A stretch of DNA of 64,000 nucleotides. Origin: Siderastrea siderea (Eukaryota > Cnidaria > Anthozoa > Scleractinia > Rhizangiidae). The notes under the pieces were generated by a model. The model worked only from the letters and a program-made list of their open reading frames with translations. It ran no database searches and was not told where the DNA came from. Positions 45,707 to 54,915 of the stretch are shown piece after piece (the stretch's first letter is position 1; the number at the start of each line of letters is the position of its first letter). The DNA lies in the NCBI GenBank assembly GCA_964030785.1, contig OZ034968.1, forward strand, positions 50,847,230-50,911,229, in the 5' to 3' direction. A program made the translations under genes and the position numbers.

Positions 45707-45872
45707 ACCTGCACCTGCAACCTACAACCTGCAACCTGCAACCTGCGACCTGCACCTGCAACCTGCAACCAGCACCTGCAACCTGCAACCTGCAACCTGC
45801 AACCTGCAGTCTGCACCTGCGACCTGCAACCTGCAACCTGCAACCTGCAACCTGCACCTGCAACCTGCAACC
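45707..45872 (-). repeat. Heptamer array ACCTGCA (right arm)
   Basis: About 24 copies of the reverse complement of the left-arm unit, with CGACCTG and AGTCTGC variants. The order of 6- and 7-bp units differs from the left arm, so the arms evolve by separate slippage. Confidence 0.95.
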
Positions 45873-45905
45873 TGCAGTTTACACCCTCCGTGTGAAAGTA
45901 TAACA

Positions 45906-45923
45906 TGGTTGTCAGAAGCGGGA
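45906..45923 (+). promoter_or_regulatory. Gypsy primer-binding site
   Basis: TGGTTGTCAGAAGCGGGA begins directly after the CA end of the 5' LTR. TGG complements the CCA end of a tRNA, and TGTCAGAAG-x-GGG is a familiar Gypsy primer-site type. The tRNA species was not determined. Confidence 0.75.
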
Positions 45924-46014
45924 TTCGTGACTAGAAGGTCCGAGGACACGCAAGCAAGAAACTGTAAGTTATCCTTAGCTAATTTAGCGAAGAGTTGGAC
46001 GGAAGCGAGGAGAA

Positions 46015-47436
46015 ATGAGCCATTTAATCGGCTTCGAATTACCGAAAATCGATTGGACTCCAGGTCCCGATTTAGCTCAAAGGTTGAAACGCTTCAAACA
46101 AAAATGTGAATTACTCTTCGATGGTCCTCTGAAACCAAGGACTGACGAACAGAAATGTAAATACTTACTCCTATGGACGGGAGATCACGGACTAGATCTG
46201 TACAATACATGGAACTTGAGCGAGGAACAGCAAAAGAGCTTAGAAGAATACTGGAAGCGTCTGGAGGAACACGTGAAACCCCAGTCAAATTACATATTAA
46301 ATCGCTTTTACCTCCGAAGCTTGAAACAAAACAACCGTCCCCTAGACAAATTTCTTACGGAAGCGAAACTGTTGATCCAAAATAGTGGTTACTCAACAGA
46401 CATGCATGATGAATTACTTCGTGATGCTCTTGTTTTCGGAGTGGACTCAGACACTGTACGAAAGAAATGTATTGCTGAAGGGAATAAACTAACCCTCCAG
46501 AAAGCTAGAGAAATTGCACGCACAGAAGAAGCTACTAAAATGCAGTTAGAAGCCATGGCAAACCACAGTCAAATCAACCTCCTCAACAAAAAAAATTTCA
46601 GCAAGGGTAAAACCCAGCCACGAAACAACCCATCAAAAGGGCAAAAAGGCCACAAAGGGAAAGAACATAGACAAACTGACAAACCCAAACCTGAATGTGG
46701 GAGGTGTGATGGTAGACCACATGATAAATTGCAGAAATGTCCAGCAATCAATTCAGAGTGCTATAATTGCCATAAAGTTGGACACTACCAACACATGTGC
46801 TTTAAAACAAAACCTTCAGGTGTAAACACACTTCATGGTGAAAGCAGTAACCCAGCGGAATGTGACCTGGATGACAGAGTTTTCTTAGGAACATTGACTG
46901 CAGAACACTGTTCAGACACAAATGATTGCACAGGTGAAATTGACAACATCCAGTCACACCAAGACCATACCAAAGCATCAATTGACATGCAGCTAACCGC
47001 AAAGCTAACCCACAGGCACACCACACCGATAGTATGCAAACTTGACACAGGTACAGAGATGAATGTAATCTCCAAGCACGACTATGAGAAAGTGGTAACA
47101 GACTCCAGACAAAGGCAACTTGGTCCACCACAGTGTAAGATTACCACTTATGGAGGACACAATATAAGGAACCTTGGCTCTTGTCAGTTGTACATACATC
47201 ACAGAGGAGACATAAGGGCAGTCACCTTCGAGGTTACCGAAGTCCCTAGTCCAGCAGTGTTGGGATGCAAAACTTGCAGCGACTTAGAACTTGTTCAATT
47301 TAACTGCAACCTTACACAGAAACTGGAGAGCAACAAATCTACCAAGTCCCCGGCAACCAGCCAAATGACAAACCACACACGCCGCTCACCAAAGAGAAAC
47401 TCCTTACTGATTTCCAAGACCGTTTTGAAGGGTTAG
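46015..47436 (+). CDS. gag-pro: Gypsy Gag with zinc knuckle and C-terminal aspartic protease (473 aa)
   Basis: An intact frame about 110 nt after the primer site. Residues 1-180 are an alpha-helical capsid-like region with RFYLRSLKQ and LDKFLTEAK typical of Gypsy Gag. A basic linker follows (~190-225), then CGRCDGRPHDKLQKC (228-242) and the CCHC knuckle CYNCHKVGHYQHMC (249-262) for RNA binding. LDTGTEMNVIS with DTGT at 344-347 is the catalytic motif of a retropepsin-like protease, supported by the later VLGCKTC segment. Protease therefore lies in the gag frame, with pol starting in the -1 frame. The product would form virus-like particles in the cytoplasm. No internal stop. Confidence 0.93.
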   Translation: MSHLIGFELPKIDWTPGPDLAQRLKRFKQKCELLFDGPLKPRTDEQKCKYLLLWTGDHGLDLYNTWNLSEEQQKSLEEYWKRLEEHVKPQSNYILNRFYLRSLKQNNRPLDKFLTEAKLLIQNSGYSTDMHDELLRDALVFGVDSDTVRKKCIAEGNKLTLQKAREIARTEEATKMQLEAMANHSQINLLNKKNFSKGKTQPRNNPSKGQKGHKGKEHRQTDKPKPECGRCDGRPHDKLQKCPAINSECYNCHKVGHYQHMCFKTKPSGVNTLHGESSNPAECDLDDRVFLGTLTAEHCSDTNDCTGEIDNIQSHQDHTKASIDMQLTAKLTHRHTTPIVCKLDTGTEMNVISKHDYEKVVTDSRQRQLGPPQCKITTYGGHNIRNLGSCQLYIHHRGDIRAVTFEVTEVPSPAVLGCKTCSDLELVQFNCNLTQKLESNKSTKSPATSQMTNHTRRSPKRNSLLISKTVLKG

Positions 47437-47447
47437 GAGAGTTCCAC

Positions 47448-50174
47448 ATGAAACCATACCACATAACCTTAGAGCCTGGGGCAGAACCTGTCATTCACCC
47501 CCCACGGTCAGTTCCAGTCCACCTACGGAACCTCTACAAAGAAGAGATTGACAAGATGCTCGAGTTAGGTGTCATCACAACGGTCGACACACCCACAGAC
47601 TGGGTAAATAGCATTGTCCTGTCAGAGACAACCAATGAAAAGGGAGAGATCACAAAACTGAGAGTCTGTTTGGACCCCCGTGACCTAAATAAATGGATCA
47701 AGAGAGAACAACACTATACCAAAACAATCGACGAGGTGGTGACCCAACTGAATGATGCTAAATTCTTCACCTTAGTTGACGCCAAGAAAGGATACTGGCA
47801 CGTCCCACTAGATGAAGCCAGCTCGTACCTTACTACATTCAGTACCCCCTTTGGTAGATTTCGATTCACCCGGCTACCCTTTGGCCTCATCGTTTCTCAG
47901 GACGTATTCCAGAAACAGCTTGACTCAGCACTCGAAGGCCTTAGCGGCGTCACAGGCATAGCAGACGACACATTCGTCTTCGGTTTCACGGAACAGGAAC
48001 ACGACAAGAATTTAGCCGGCCTCATGGAGCGAGCCCGACAGAGGGGCATAGTATTCAACAAAGATAAATTACAATTCAAACGCACAAAAGTCCATTTCTT
48101 TGGCCACACTTGGACCCACCAAGGTGTGAAGCCCTACAACAGTAAAGTAGCAGCCATTCAAAGCATGCAGCCCCCAAAAGATGTCAAGAGCCTACAGAGC
48201 TTCCTAGGCTTAGTAAATTACCTCACAAGGTATTCAGCTCGCCTGGCTACCATTACGGCACCTCTCCGCGAGCTCACAAAGAAGGAAGTGGCCTATGTGT
48301 GGGGCCCAGAGCACGACCGTGCATTCGCTGCAGTCAAACAGGAAATATCAACCCTCGGTGTGCTAAGGTACTTTGACCCAAAAGCAGAAACAGTAATCCA
48401 GACAGATGCTTCATTGAAAGGCCTTGGTGCTGTACTCCTACAGCAAGGTCAACCCGTGCGCTATGCATCTAAAGCGCTTACTGAAACAGAGCAGAGGTAC
48501 AGCAACTTTGAGCGTGAAGCACTGGGACTAGTATGGGGACTTGAGAGATTTCACTATTTCATCTACGGCAAACCATGCACTATCCACACAGACCATAAGC
48601 CACTAGAGGCAATCTTCAAGAAGAAACTATCCAGTTGTCCAGCAAGATTGCAAAGATTTGTACTGAGGGCACTCAAATACGACGTCAAAGTCACCTATGT
48701 CACTGAAGTACCAATTGCAGACGCACTGTCGAGAATCTCACCACAACCTGCACCAGACAATGGTCAACTACCACAGCTCGACATCCACCATGTCACTAAA
48801 ACACTTCCTGCATCACAAACAAAACTGCAGCAGATCCGGGATGAGACTACCAATGACCCCATCCTAAACAGATTGAGAGAAAAAATCTACAGGGGATGGC
48901 CAGACAAACGAGAGAAATGCCCAGAAGCACTCCATGACTACTGGAACTTCCGCGAAGAGTTAACCATTGAAGACGGCCTTATACTGAAGGGAGACCGCAT
49001 CGTCGTTCCGCCGACACTTCGAAGGGAGATCCTAAACATCATCCATCAAGGACATCTGGGCCAGGAGAAATGCCTGCTGATAGCTAAAACCTCTGTCTTC
49101 TGGCCCGGCTTGACCAAAGATGTTATCAACCTAGTCAAGGAATGTGACCCCTGCCAAAGACACCAACGCCAACAACAGAAACAACCAATCATGCAGCCAG
49201 AACCGCCAAACTACCCTTGGCAAAGAGTGAACTCTGACCTTTTCGAATTCAAAGGTCACCAGTATCTGCTAATCTCAGACCAGTATAGCAAATTCCCTGT
49301 CATCAGAAAGCTAACCAGCACGAGCTCACAGGCGATAGTCACACACCTTAAGAGCATCTTTGCAGAACACGGCATCCCTGCCCAATTAGTAACTGACAAC
49401 GGACCACAATACAGTGCAAAGGAATTCCAAGATTTCACAGAATCCTATGGTGTAGAGCACATCACAAGCTCCCCAAACTATCCACAGGCAAACGGGTCCT
49501 CTGAACGCATGGTACAGACAGTGGAAAACATACTGAAGAAATGTGACGAAGAAGGTGGAGATCCTTACCTAGGGCTGCTATCCTACAGAGCAACACCTAT
49601 TGACCATCACCTGAAATCACCAGCAGAACTGCTAACCAATAGGAAGTTCAAAACACTGTTACCCATGTCAAATCGCGCAAGCCTTACAGCCAATTCAGGG
49701 AATGTTAAGGAACAGTTGAGGAAGCGACAAGAGTACTATGGTCACTATTACAACCAGAACGCAGGCCCAACCCTCAAACCACTTCACCCAGGCCAGCCAG
49801 TACGAATTCTTGATCACCAGACTAAGACCTGGAAACCAGGAACTGTCCTGAGAGCAGCAAAAGAACCAAGATCGTACATAGTCAAGAACAACACCACAGA
49901 AGGTGTGTACCGCCGCACAAGATCACACCTTAGGCCAGACGTCGCAAACCCCTGCACGCCCCGCCCTCCGCCAGTACAAGAACCGACGGCAATTACGCCA
50001 CCAGTGTCACCACCTGAGGAAGCGACGCCACCCACGAGCACCATTGGTCACCCACCCGAGAACAGTACAGAGCCTGGACCCCCTCCAAGGATTCTGCAGC
50101 ACTCAGGGACAAGTGGCGGATACATGACCACATCCGGGCGCACAGTGAAACCACCGGATAAGTTGAACATTTAA
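47448..50174 (+). CDS. pol: Gypsy Pol: reverse transcriptase, RNase H, integrase (908 aa)
   Basis: The first Met is at 47448, but the frame is open from 47304 and overlaps gag by about 130 nt in the -1 frame, so Pol is probably made by frameshifting. I found no textbook slippery heptamer in the overlap. Reverse transcriptase: TLVDAKKGYWHVPLD (~108-122), TRLPFGL, GIADDTFVFG with IADD at 171-174 in place of Y-x-DD. RNase H: QTDASLKGLGA (D320), E357, D382. Integrase: HHCC zinc finger (H532, H535, C565, C568), DDE triad D596, D649, E685 (D-D-35-E). The C-terminus is proline-rich with no chromodomain. All catalytic residues are present and there is no stop. Confidence 0.94.
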   Translation: MKPYHITLEPGAEPVIHPPRSVPVHLRNLYKEEIDKMLELGVITTVDTPTDWVNSIVLSETTNEKGEITKLRVCLDPRDLNKWIKREQHYTKTIDEVVTQLNDAKFFTLVDAKKGYWHVPLDEASSYLTTFSTPFGRFRFTRLPFGLIVSQDVFQKQLDSALEGLSGVTGIADDTFVFGFTEQEHDKNLAGLMERARQRGIVFNKDKLQFKRTKVHFFGHTWTHQGVKPYNSKVAAIQSMQPPKDVKSLQSFLGLVNYLTRYSARLATITAPLRELTKKEVAYVWGPEHDRAFAAVKQEISTLGVLRYFDPKAETVIQTDASLKGLGAVLLQQGQPVRYASKALTETEQRYSNFEREALGLVWGLERFHYFIYGKPCTIHTDHKPLEAIFKKKLSSCPARLQRFVLRALKYDVKVTYVTEVPIADALSRISPQPAPDNGQLPQLDIHHVTKTLPASQTKLQQIRDETTNDPILNRLREKIYRGWPDKREKCPEALHDYWNFREELTIEDGLILKGDRIVVPPTLRREILNIIHQGHLGQEKCLLIAKTSVFWPGLTKDVINLVKECDPCQRHQRQQQKQPIMQPEPPNYPWQRVNSDLFEFKGHQYLLISDQYSKFPVIRKLTSTSSQAIVTHLKSIFAEHGIPAQLVTDNGPQYSAKEFQDFTESYGVEHITSSPNYPQANGSSERMVQTVENILKKCDEEGGDPYLGLLSYRATPIDHHLKSPAELLTNRKFKTLLPMSNRASLTANSGNVKEQLRKRQEYYGHYYNQNAGPTLKPLHPGQPVRILDHQTKTWKPGTVLRAAKEPRSYIVKNNTTEGVYRRTRSHLRPDVANPCTPRPPPVQEPTAITPPVSPPEEATPPTSTIGHPPENSTEPGPPPRILQHSGTSGGYMTTSGRTVKPPDKLNI

Positions 50175-50305
50175 ATGAACACTAATGTTTATTGTTACAG
50201 AGTTGAGTTAGGGCGCAGATCCGGGCGCACAGTGAAACCACCGGATACGTTGAACACTTAAATGGACACTAATGTTATTACGGAGTTGAAGTTAAGTTGT
50301 ATAAG
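50133..50305 (+). repeat. 87-bp tandem duplication over the pol stop codon
   Basis: TCCGGGCGCACAGTGAAACC at 50133 recurs at 50220, and the following CGGATA-x-GTTGAACA-x-TTAAATG-x-ACACTAATGTT is shared. The duplication places a second, non-coding copy of the pol end in the 3' UTR. Confidence 0.9.
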
Positions 50306-50387
50306 CATTGGATAGTTATTACCTGATTCATGAACATTAATCTAGCACGAACGCTTGAGGACTTATATGATGTATAACATTGTCATT

Positions 50388-50397
50388 GAGAGGGGGA
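50388..50397 (+). promoter_or_regulatory. Polypurine tract of the Gypsy element
   Basis: GAGAGGGGGA immediately before the 3' LTR; it would prime plus-strand synthesis. Confidence 0.8.
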
Positions 50398-50508
50398 TGC
50401 CACAGTATGTGTCACGTGACTCGCTCTAGCACGTGCTTTTATGTAAATGAGGAGCTCTCACCGAGCCGCCAGTTAATCGACTGAAATAAACCTTGTGAAA
50501 GTATAACA
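50398..50508 (+). repeat. 3' LTR (111 bp)
   Basis: TGCCACAGTATGTGTCACGT ... GAAAGTATAACA with AATAAA near its end. Uninterrupted; differs from the 5' LTR at three bases plus one indel. Followed by the GACTT duplication (50509-50513). Confidence 0.93.
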
Positions 50509-51301
50509 GACTTTACATTCCTCCGTACAACTCGCGGTATTTTAATGATGAATTATTCGAAGAACTTGAGATGGACATTGCACTTTTTTCCTCCCATGGA
50601 TCGATACTCCTTATGGGCGACTTTAATTCGAGAACAGGGAAACATTCGAATAGTATTTGTCAAGAAGGGTCGAACGTTATTGCAAATGACCGATCTAAAC
50701 TTTCGCTAAATCCTACTCAGCGAAATAGCTTTGACAATGAAGTAAACAATCACGGTAAAGGACTTCTTGAAAGATGTAAAAGCGCCGACCTCAGAATATT
50801 AAATGGCAGAGTCAGTGGCGACTCTTTAGGGAGAGCTACCTTTCACGGGAGAAATGGTATAAGTGTAATTGATTACGCACTGTGCGATCAAGATTTGTTC
50901 TTAAATGTTTCAAATTTTATTGTAAAACAGCCCAATCCCTTATCAGATCATAGCCCTATCGTGACTTGGCTAAATATTTTAACTCGACCAATTTTGATAC
51001 ATGTATTCCAAAAGGATCGCAAAATAATAACAACTCTTTAACGCGTGTATCAAAACAGTTTGTTTGGGAAAGCGATTCTACACAGAAATTCAAAGATGCT
51101 TTACGTTCTCCAGTTATCCAAACCCTCATACAAGATTACATAGACGAAAGAGCACATATTAACGATGTTGACACTTCCCTTGATAAAGTAGAAAATATTT
51201 TTATTACAACTGCAAGACAATGTTTAAAGAAACCACAAAACAGCGTAAGCGTATCAAGTCATCATCAAACAAAAAATGGTTTGATTGGGAATGTAGATTA
51301 A
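50509..51301 (+). pseudogene. LINE B endonuclease, C-terminal part
   Basis: The frame continues from 43791 with PPYNSRYFNDELFEELEMD, LLMGDFNSRTGKH (catalytic GDFN), GISVIDYALCD and PLSDHSPIVTW (SDH-S motif), the classic APE endonuclease series. A frameshift near 50990 moves the reading into 50966-51301. Confidence 0.88.
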
Positions 51302-51387
51302 AAAGACATGAATTGAGGAAATTGGCAAACCAAAAACACAGAGACCCCCTGAACCCAATTTAGCGTGAAAATTACCACGTCATTCTA

Positions 51388-53657
51388 ATGCAATACAAAA
51401 GTTTACTTAAATCTAAAAAGAACGACTATTGCAAAAGCAAGCTTCATAGCTTGGAGGAAGCTGTTAAAAATTCAGATGCGACAAATTTTTGGAAATGTCT
51501 AAAATCAATGGATGACACTGTTAAAGTAGAAGATACTCCTTTACTGTCAGAAGAAAATTGGCTGCTGCATTTTGAATCTCTTCACTCTAATGATCGACTT
51601 AATCCCATTCAGCAGAAAATCTGTAACGAACTTCAAGAAGAAGAGGATCGAAAAAAACAATTTCGCCCGTTAGATTACTTGATTACCGAAAATGAAATAC
51701 GAAAAGCTGCCAAAAAGTTAAAGAACAACAAATCTTCTTATTCAGATAAAATTAAAAATGAAATGATTAAAGCTAGTATCAACGACCTGATGCCCTCATA
51801 TTACAAACTTTTCAATGCAGTTCTAAATTCAGGTTCCATGCCTCAGACATGGTGTGGTGGTCTCATAACACCAATTTATAAATCGGGTGGAAGAGGCGAT
51901 CCGTCAAATTACCGTGGTATCTGCGTTTCGAGTTGTCTGGGAAAACTGTTTTGTTCTATTTTAAATCAAAGGCTACTCGAGTAAGTCACTACCAATCATA
52001 TACTACACAAGTCACAGATCGACTTCATGCCTAACAATCGTACAGCAGACCATGTTTTCACACTCCGAACTTTGATAAACAAGTACGTCCATAATCACAA
52101 TGGCAAAATTTATGCCTGCTTTGTTGATTTTAGGAAAGCTTTCGACTCAGTCTGGCATAATGGCCTTTTAAATAAGCTATTGTAAATTAATTTAGGAGGC
52201 TCCTTTTACAATTTAATTAAAAGCCTTTATTCTGTCTTCTTGTTCAATAAAAATTGATCAGTATCAAACACGACCCTTTCAATATACGAGAGGTGTACGA
52301 CAAGATTGTATTTTAAGTCCACTACTTTTCAACCTTTATATTAACGATTTACCGTTCTCATTTGAGAATATTCTGTCTGTTCCTTTTGTTCTACCAAACG
52401 GTACAAAATTAAACGCTCTTCTATATGCCGACGATTTAATTATTTTATCACGTTCCAAAACAGACCTGCAAAATTGTCTTTTAAGACAATTTTGCAGGCC
52501 TGTTGTGAAAACACATTAGTCAAATACTGCAACACGTGGATGTTGAGCGTAAATCCCAAAAAAACCAAGATAATGGTTTTTCAAAAACGTGCAAAAAAAT
52601 GTTCTGAACAAACATTTTATATAGGAAATCAAGCAATTGATGTTGTACAAGATTATACTTATTTAGGAACCAAAATATCTTCTTCAGGAAATTTTAAAAT
52701 CTCACTTGATCACCTAAAAGAGAAAGCACTTCATGCCCTTTTCAGTCTGAGACGACACACAAATTTTAGTAAATTAAAACCGTCTCTTGCCTGTAAGATT
52801 TTTGATACAATGATATCTCCAATTTTGGGGTGGTTATGTTAAATCTGATTTTAAGGCCTGGGATGGTTCACAAATTGAAAGAACACATCTACAGTTTTGT
52901 AAACGTTATCTTGAAGTTAGTAATAAGGCTTCTAATGTTGCATGTAGAGCTGAACTTGGTCGATTTCCTCTACTTATTACCATTAATCAAAGAATCCTCA
53001 ACTACTTGTTATATCTCCAAAACAAGTAACCGGATTCTTTTGTTAGACAATCTTTTTCAATTTCATCAGAACTTCACACCCTTTGGTAAAAATAGTTTTT
53101 ACCCTAATCTGATGAAAATATCCGAATATTTTAATTTTGGTAATTTTAGTCCTGATTTAGTAGACACCGCAAAAGTGACAATGTTTCTACAGTCAATGAA
53201 ACAGAAATATATTTCTTATTGGCAACATACTCTACAGCATTCTCAAAAACTAGAATTTTATAGATCTTTTAAGAACGAATATGGCTCTTCCAGTTATCTA
53301 GAGTTAACTAGGAGAGTTTCTGATAGGAGAACATTAATTAAATTACGTAGTAATCATAAACTAATGATCGAACTGAGCAGATATAACGATACGCCCAGAG
53401 ACAATAGGCTTTGCCCAGTCTGTGATTGTAATCAAACCGAAGATGAAATTCATTTTCTCTTTTATTGTTCCAAATACGCAACAACGAGAGATAACTTTTA
53501 CAAGAAAATACAACCTTTCATCCAAAATGTTAGCCGGCTACCAGTGTCTGATTTGATTTTAGAGTTAATGAATTCTTCCAATTTTTTTGTGAACATGCAA
53601 TTAATTAAATTTATCTCATCTTCTTTTGATTCACGTAACAAAATGTTATCAATGTAA
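51388..53657 (+). pseudogene. LINE B reverse transcriptase and C-terminal Cys-rich region, broken
   Basis: 51388-51984 encodes the N-terminal fingers (AAKKLKNNKSSYSDKIKNEM, WCGGLITPIYKSGGRGDPSN). A region with stops follows, containing CFVDFRKAFDSVWH, RGVRQDCILSPLLFNLYIND and LLYADDLIIL (52090-52440). 52474-52842 and 52830-53657 carry the thumb and C-terminal part with CPVCDCNQTEDEIHFLFYC. RQDC in place of the usual RQGC and at least three frame changes show it is inactive. CR1/L2-type by motif style and GTT tail. Confidence 0.88.
52465..52498. repeat. Perfect 34-nt palindrome in LINE B
   Basis: CCTGCAAAATTGTCTT, then TT, then AAGACAATTTTGCAGG. The arms are 16/16 identical. It interrupts the reverse transcriptase frame. 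Confidence 0.95.
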
Positions 53658-53775
53658 CAAATTTTGTATATGTCCTTTTTTTATTACTTAATGAGTCGTA
53701 CGCTTTTGCAATATTGTAACAAATTTACAGTCATGCAAATAAAGCTTGTTGTTGTTGTTGCTGTCGTTGTTGTTG

Positions 53776-54270
53776 TCTTAGGGCTTACCATTTCTAACGA
53801 TCTGACTTGGAATGCCCATATAACTGAGATAATTAAGGAAGCATCTAAACGGCTATAAATTCTCATCCAGCTGAAGAGGGCCAATGTGTTTTTACACCGC
53901 ATGTATACGTTCCGTCTTAGACTACGCAGCTCCAGTATTTCACTATGCCCTGCCTAAGTATTTATTGAATGAATTAGAACGCCTCCAGAAGAGAGCGTTA
54001 CGTATTATTTGCCCATATATGGAGTACCATCATGCGCTAAGTAGGCTAGGCCTGCCCACAATAGCAGAACATCATGACAACATCTGTAAGCGCACTTTCG
54101 AGAGCATAGTTAGCGATAGCCAGCATAAACTGAGAAAACTTTTGCCGCCAGCATTTTCCACACGATTCAACCTAAGGCGCCCGCGCACGTATAGTCTCCC
54201 GCATTGTAAGACTAATAGGTTCAAAAATAGCTTTTTGATGGCTTCATGTCATCAACCTGATAGATCATAA
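53776..54270 (+). pseudogene. LINE A C-terminal region after the LINE B insertion
   Basis: LGLTISNDLTWNAHITEII picks up exactly where the LINE A frame left off at 42450. It is followed by a stop at 53856 and then RSVLDYAAPVFHYALPKYL, LERLQKRALRIICP and SRLGLPTIAEHHDNICKR, the usual thumb/C-terminal motifs of CR1/Jockey-type LINEs. The end at HQPDRS lies 165 bp before the tail. Confidence 0.87.
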
Positions 54271-54434
54271 GTGTTTTTAATTGTAGCTTAGATGATGCCC
54301 CTTTTCTAGTTAAATCTTATTTTTAAATGTATTTACCTTAACTATAGTATAGATTTTTAGATTTTAATATATTTTTCATTGTAAATTAAAACACAATTCA
54401 GCCTCATACGGCCGCGATGTATTTTTTAATAAAG

Positions 54435-54444
54435 TATCTATCTA

Positions 54445-54528
<84 letters not shown>

Positions 54529-54535
54529 ACTATCT
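54435..54535. repeat. (TATC)n/(TC)n microsatellite, LINE A tail
   Basis: Follows AATAAAG at 54429. TATC units flank a run of TC. The position fits the microsatellite-like 3' tail of a CR1/L2-type LINE that later expanded. Confidence 0.93.
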
Positions 54536-54876
54536 AGAACAGCTACTTCAGCCGTCTACCAACATTGTAAGTTTCATAAACATCAAAATGGACGCGACGT
54601 TTATTTTATGTGTGCGCTTATGCGAGCCAACGCAGTGTAGCTGAATAGGCTTTTTCGAAGTATGTGAATAGATGTACTTTACTCGTACTTATTTTCGCGT
54701 GTCTTAATTTTCGCGATTTTCGCGAATTGAAAAAAATCGCCAAATTAAAGGCTCGCCAAATAAATTCTTTGCTTCCAGCAGTCTGTAGAATTTCTAATTG
54801 GAAATGTTTCCAGAGCCAGAAATTAACTTTTCAGTAGTTCAAATATACTCACAATTGACAACTCCCAAAACATGAA
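54536..54876. other. Intergenic, nothing recognised
   Basis: AT-rich sequence with TTTTCGCGATTTTCGCG words near 54705; no gene. Confidence 0.45.
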
Positions 54877-54915
54877 GCCTTGGTAGCTCAGTTGGTTCGT
54901 TAGAGCATCGACTGG
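54877..54915 (+). tRNA. tRNA 5'-half relic or SINE head
   Basis: GCCTTGGTAGCTCAGTTGGTTCGTTAGAGCA has a complete A-box (TAGCTCAGTTGG) and D-arm, with GCTC pairing GAGC. It loses similarity in the anticodon stem; no B-box GGTTCRANNC or acceptor 3' strand follows. Not a functional tRNA. Confidence 0.6.

Larger units (their letters stand above)
43898..45890. mobile_element. Foldback element with heptamer-array arms, 9-bp target duplication
   Basis: A 1993-bp insertion in the 5' LTR. Termini CGGAGGGTGCAAACTGCAGG and complement CGGAGGGTGTAAACTGCAGG, flanked by TGTGAAAGT at 43889-43897 and 45891-45899. Each arm is mainly a tandem array of TGCAGGT with scattered 6-bp variants: left about 43912-44117, right about 45707-45872, in opposite orientation, both ending inward in AATTACA. 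The 1.57-kb centre is AT-rich with no transposase I can recognise. The uninterrupted 3' LTR proves the empty site. A 9-bp duplication fits Mutator-like foldback elements. Confidence 0.92.
43792..50508 (+). mobile_element. Ty3/Gypsy LTR retrotransposon with very short (~112 bp) LTRs
   Basis: Flanked by GACTT duplications and bounded by TG...CA LTRs. Internal order: primer site, gag with CCHC and protease, pol with reverse transcriptase, RNase H and integrase, purine tract, 3' LTR. Both large frames are open. No envelope frame follows pol. A 2-kb foldback element splits the 5' LTR, which enlarges the element from about 4.7 to 6.7 kb. The order protease-RT-RNase H-integrase identifies Ty3/Gypsy. 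LTRs differ by three substitutions and one indel over about 112 bp, so the insertion is not brand new. Confidence 0.93.
42455..53775 (+). mobile_element. LINE B (CR1/L2-like with GTT tail), itself carrying two insertions
   Basis: A 5'-truncated non-LTR element inserted in LINE A. Its endonuclease region is cut twice: by the TA-flanked element at 42638-43628 and by the Gypsy element at 43792-50508. Past the Gypsy element it continues through endonuclease, reverse transcriptase and C-terminal Cys-rich region to AATAAA followed by an imperfect (GTT)n tail (53740-53775), typical for L2/CR1 relatives. The left boundary is approximate; target duplication unresolved. Confidence 0.8.
36108..54435 (+). 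mobile_element. LINE A (CR1/Jockey-like), outermost shell of a transposon nest
   Basis: Three collinear + strand pieces belong to one 5'-truncated non-LTR element: 36108-36228 (frame ending KVEQLREGDPRL), 41300-~42450 (reverse transcriptase) and ~53776-54270 (C-terminal region), then a short 3' UTR with AATAAA and a TATC/TC microsatellite tail. The first gap is a Tx1-like LINE with a 14-bp target duplication. The second gap is LINE B with its own insertions. Where the flanks are rejoined in thought, the amino-acid motifs run on in the same order as in intact relatives. It carries stops and frameshifts and is dead. Confidence 0.85.

Noticed and set aside
43898..45890. CRISPR-like array of short repeats
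   Set aside because: The repeats are contiguous 6-7-mers with no unique spacers, in a eukaryotic foldback element.
50175..50397. Possible envelope gene after Gypsy pol
   Set aside because: Only 220 bp lie between pol and the 3' LTR, filled by a tandem duplication and the purine tract.
54417..54644. Frame with SLSLSLSIYLSIYL
   Set aside because: Translation of the TATC/TC microsatellite.
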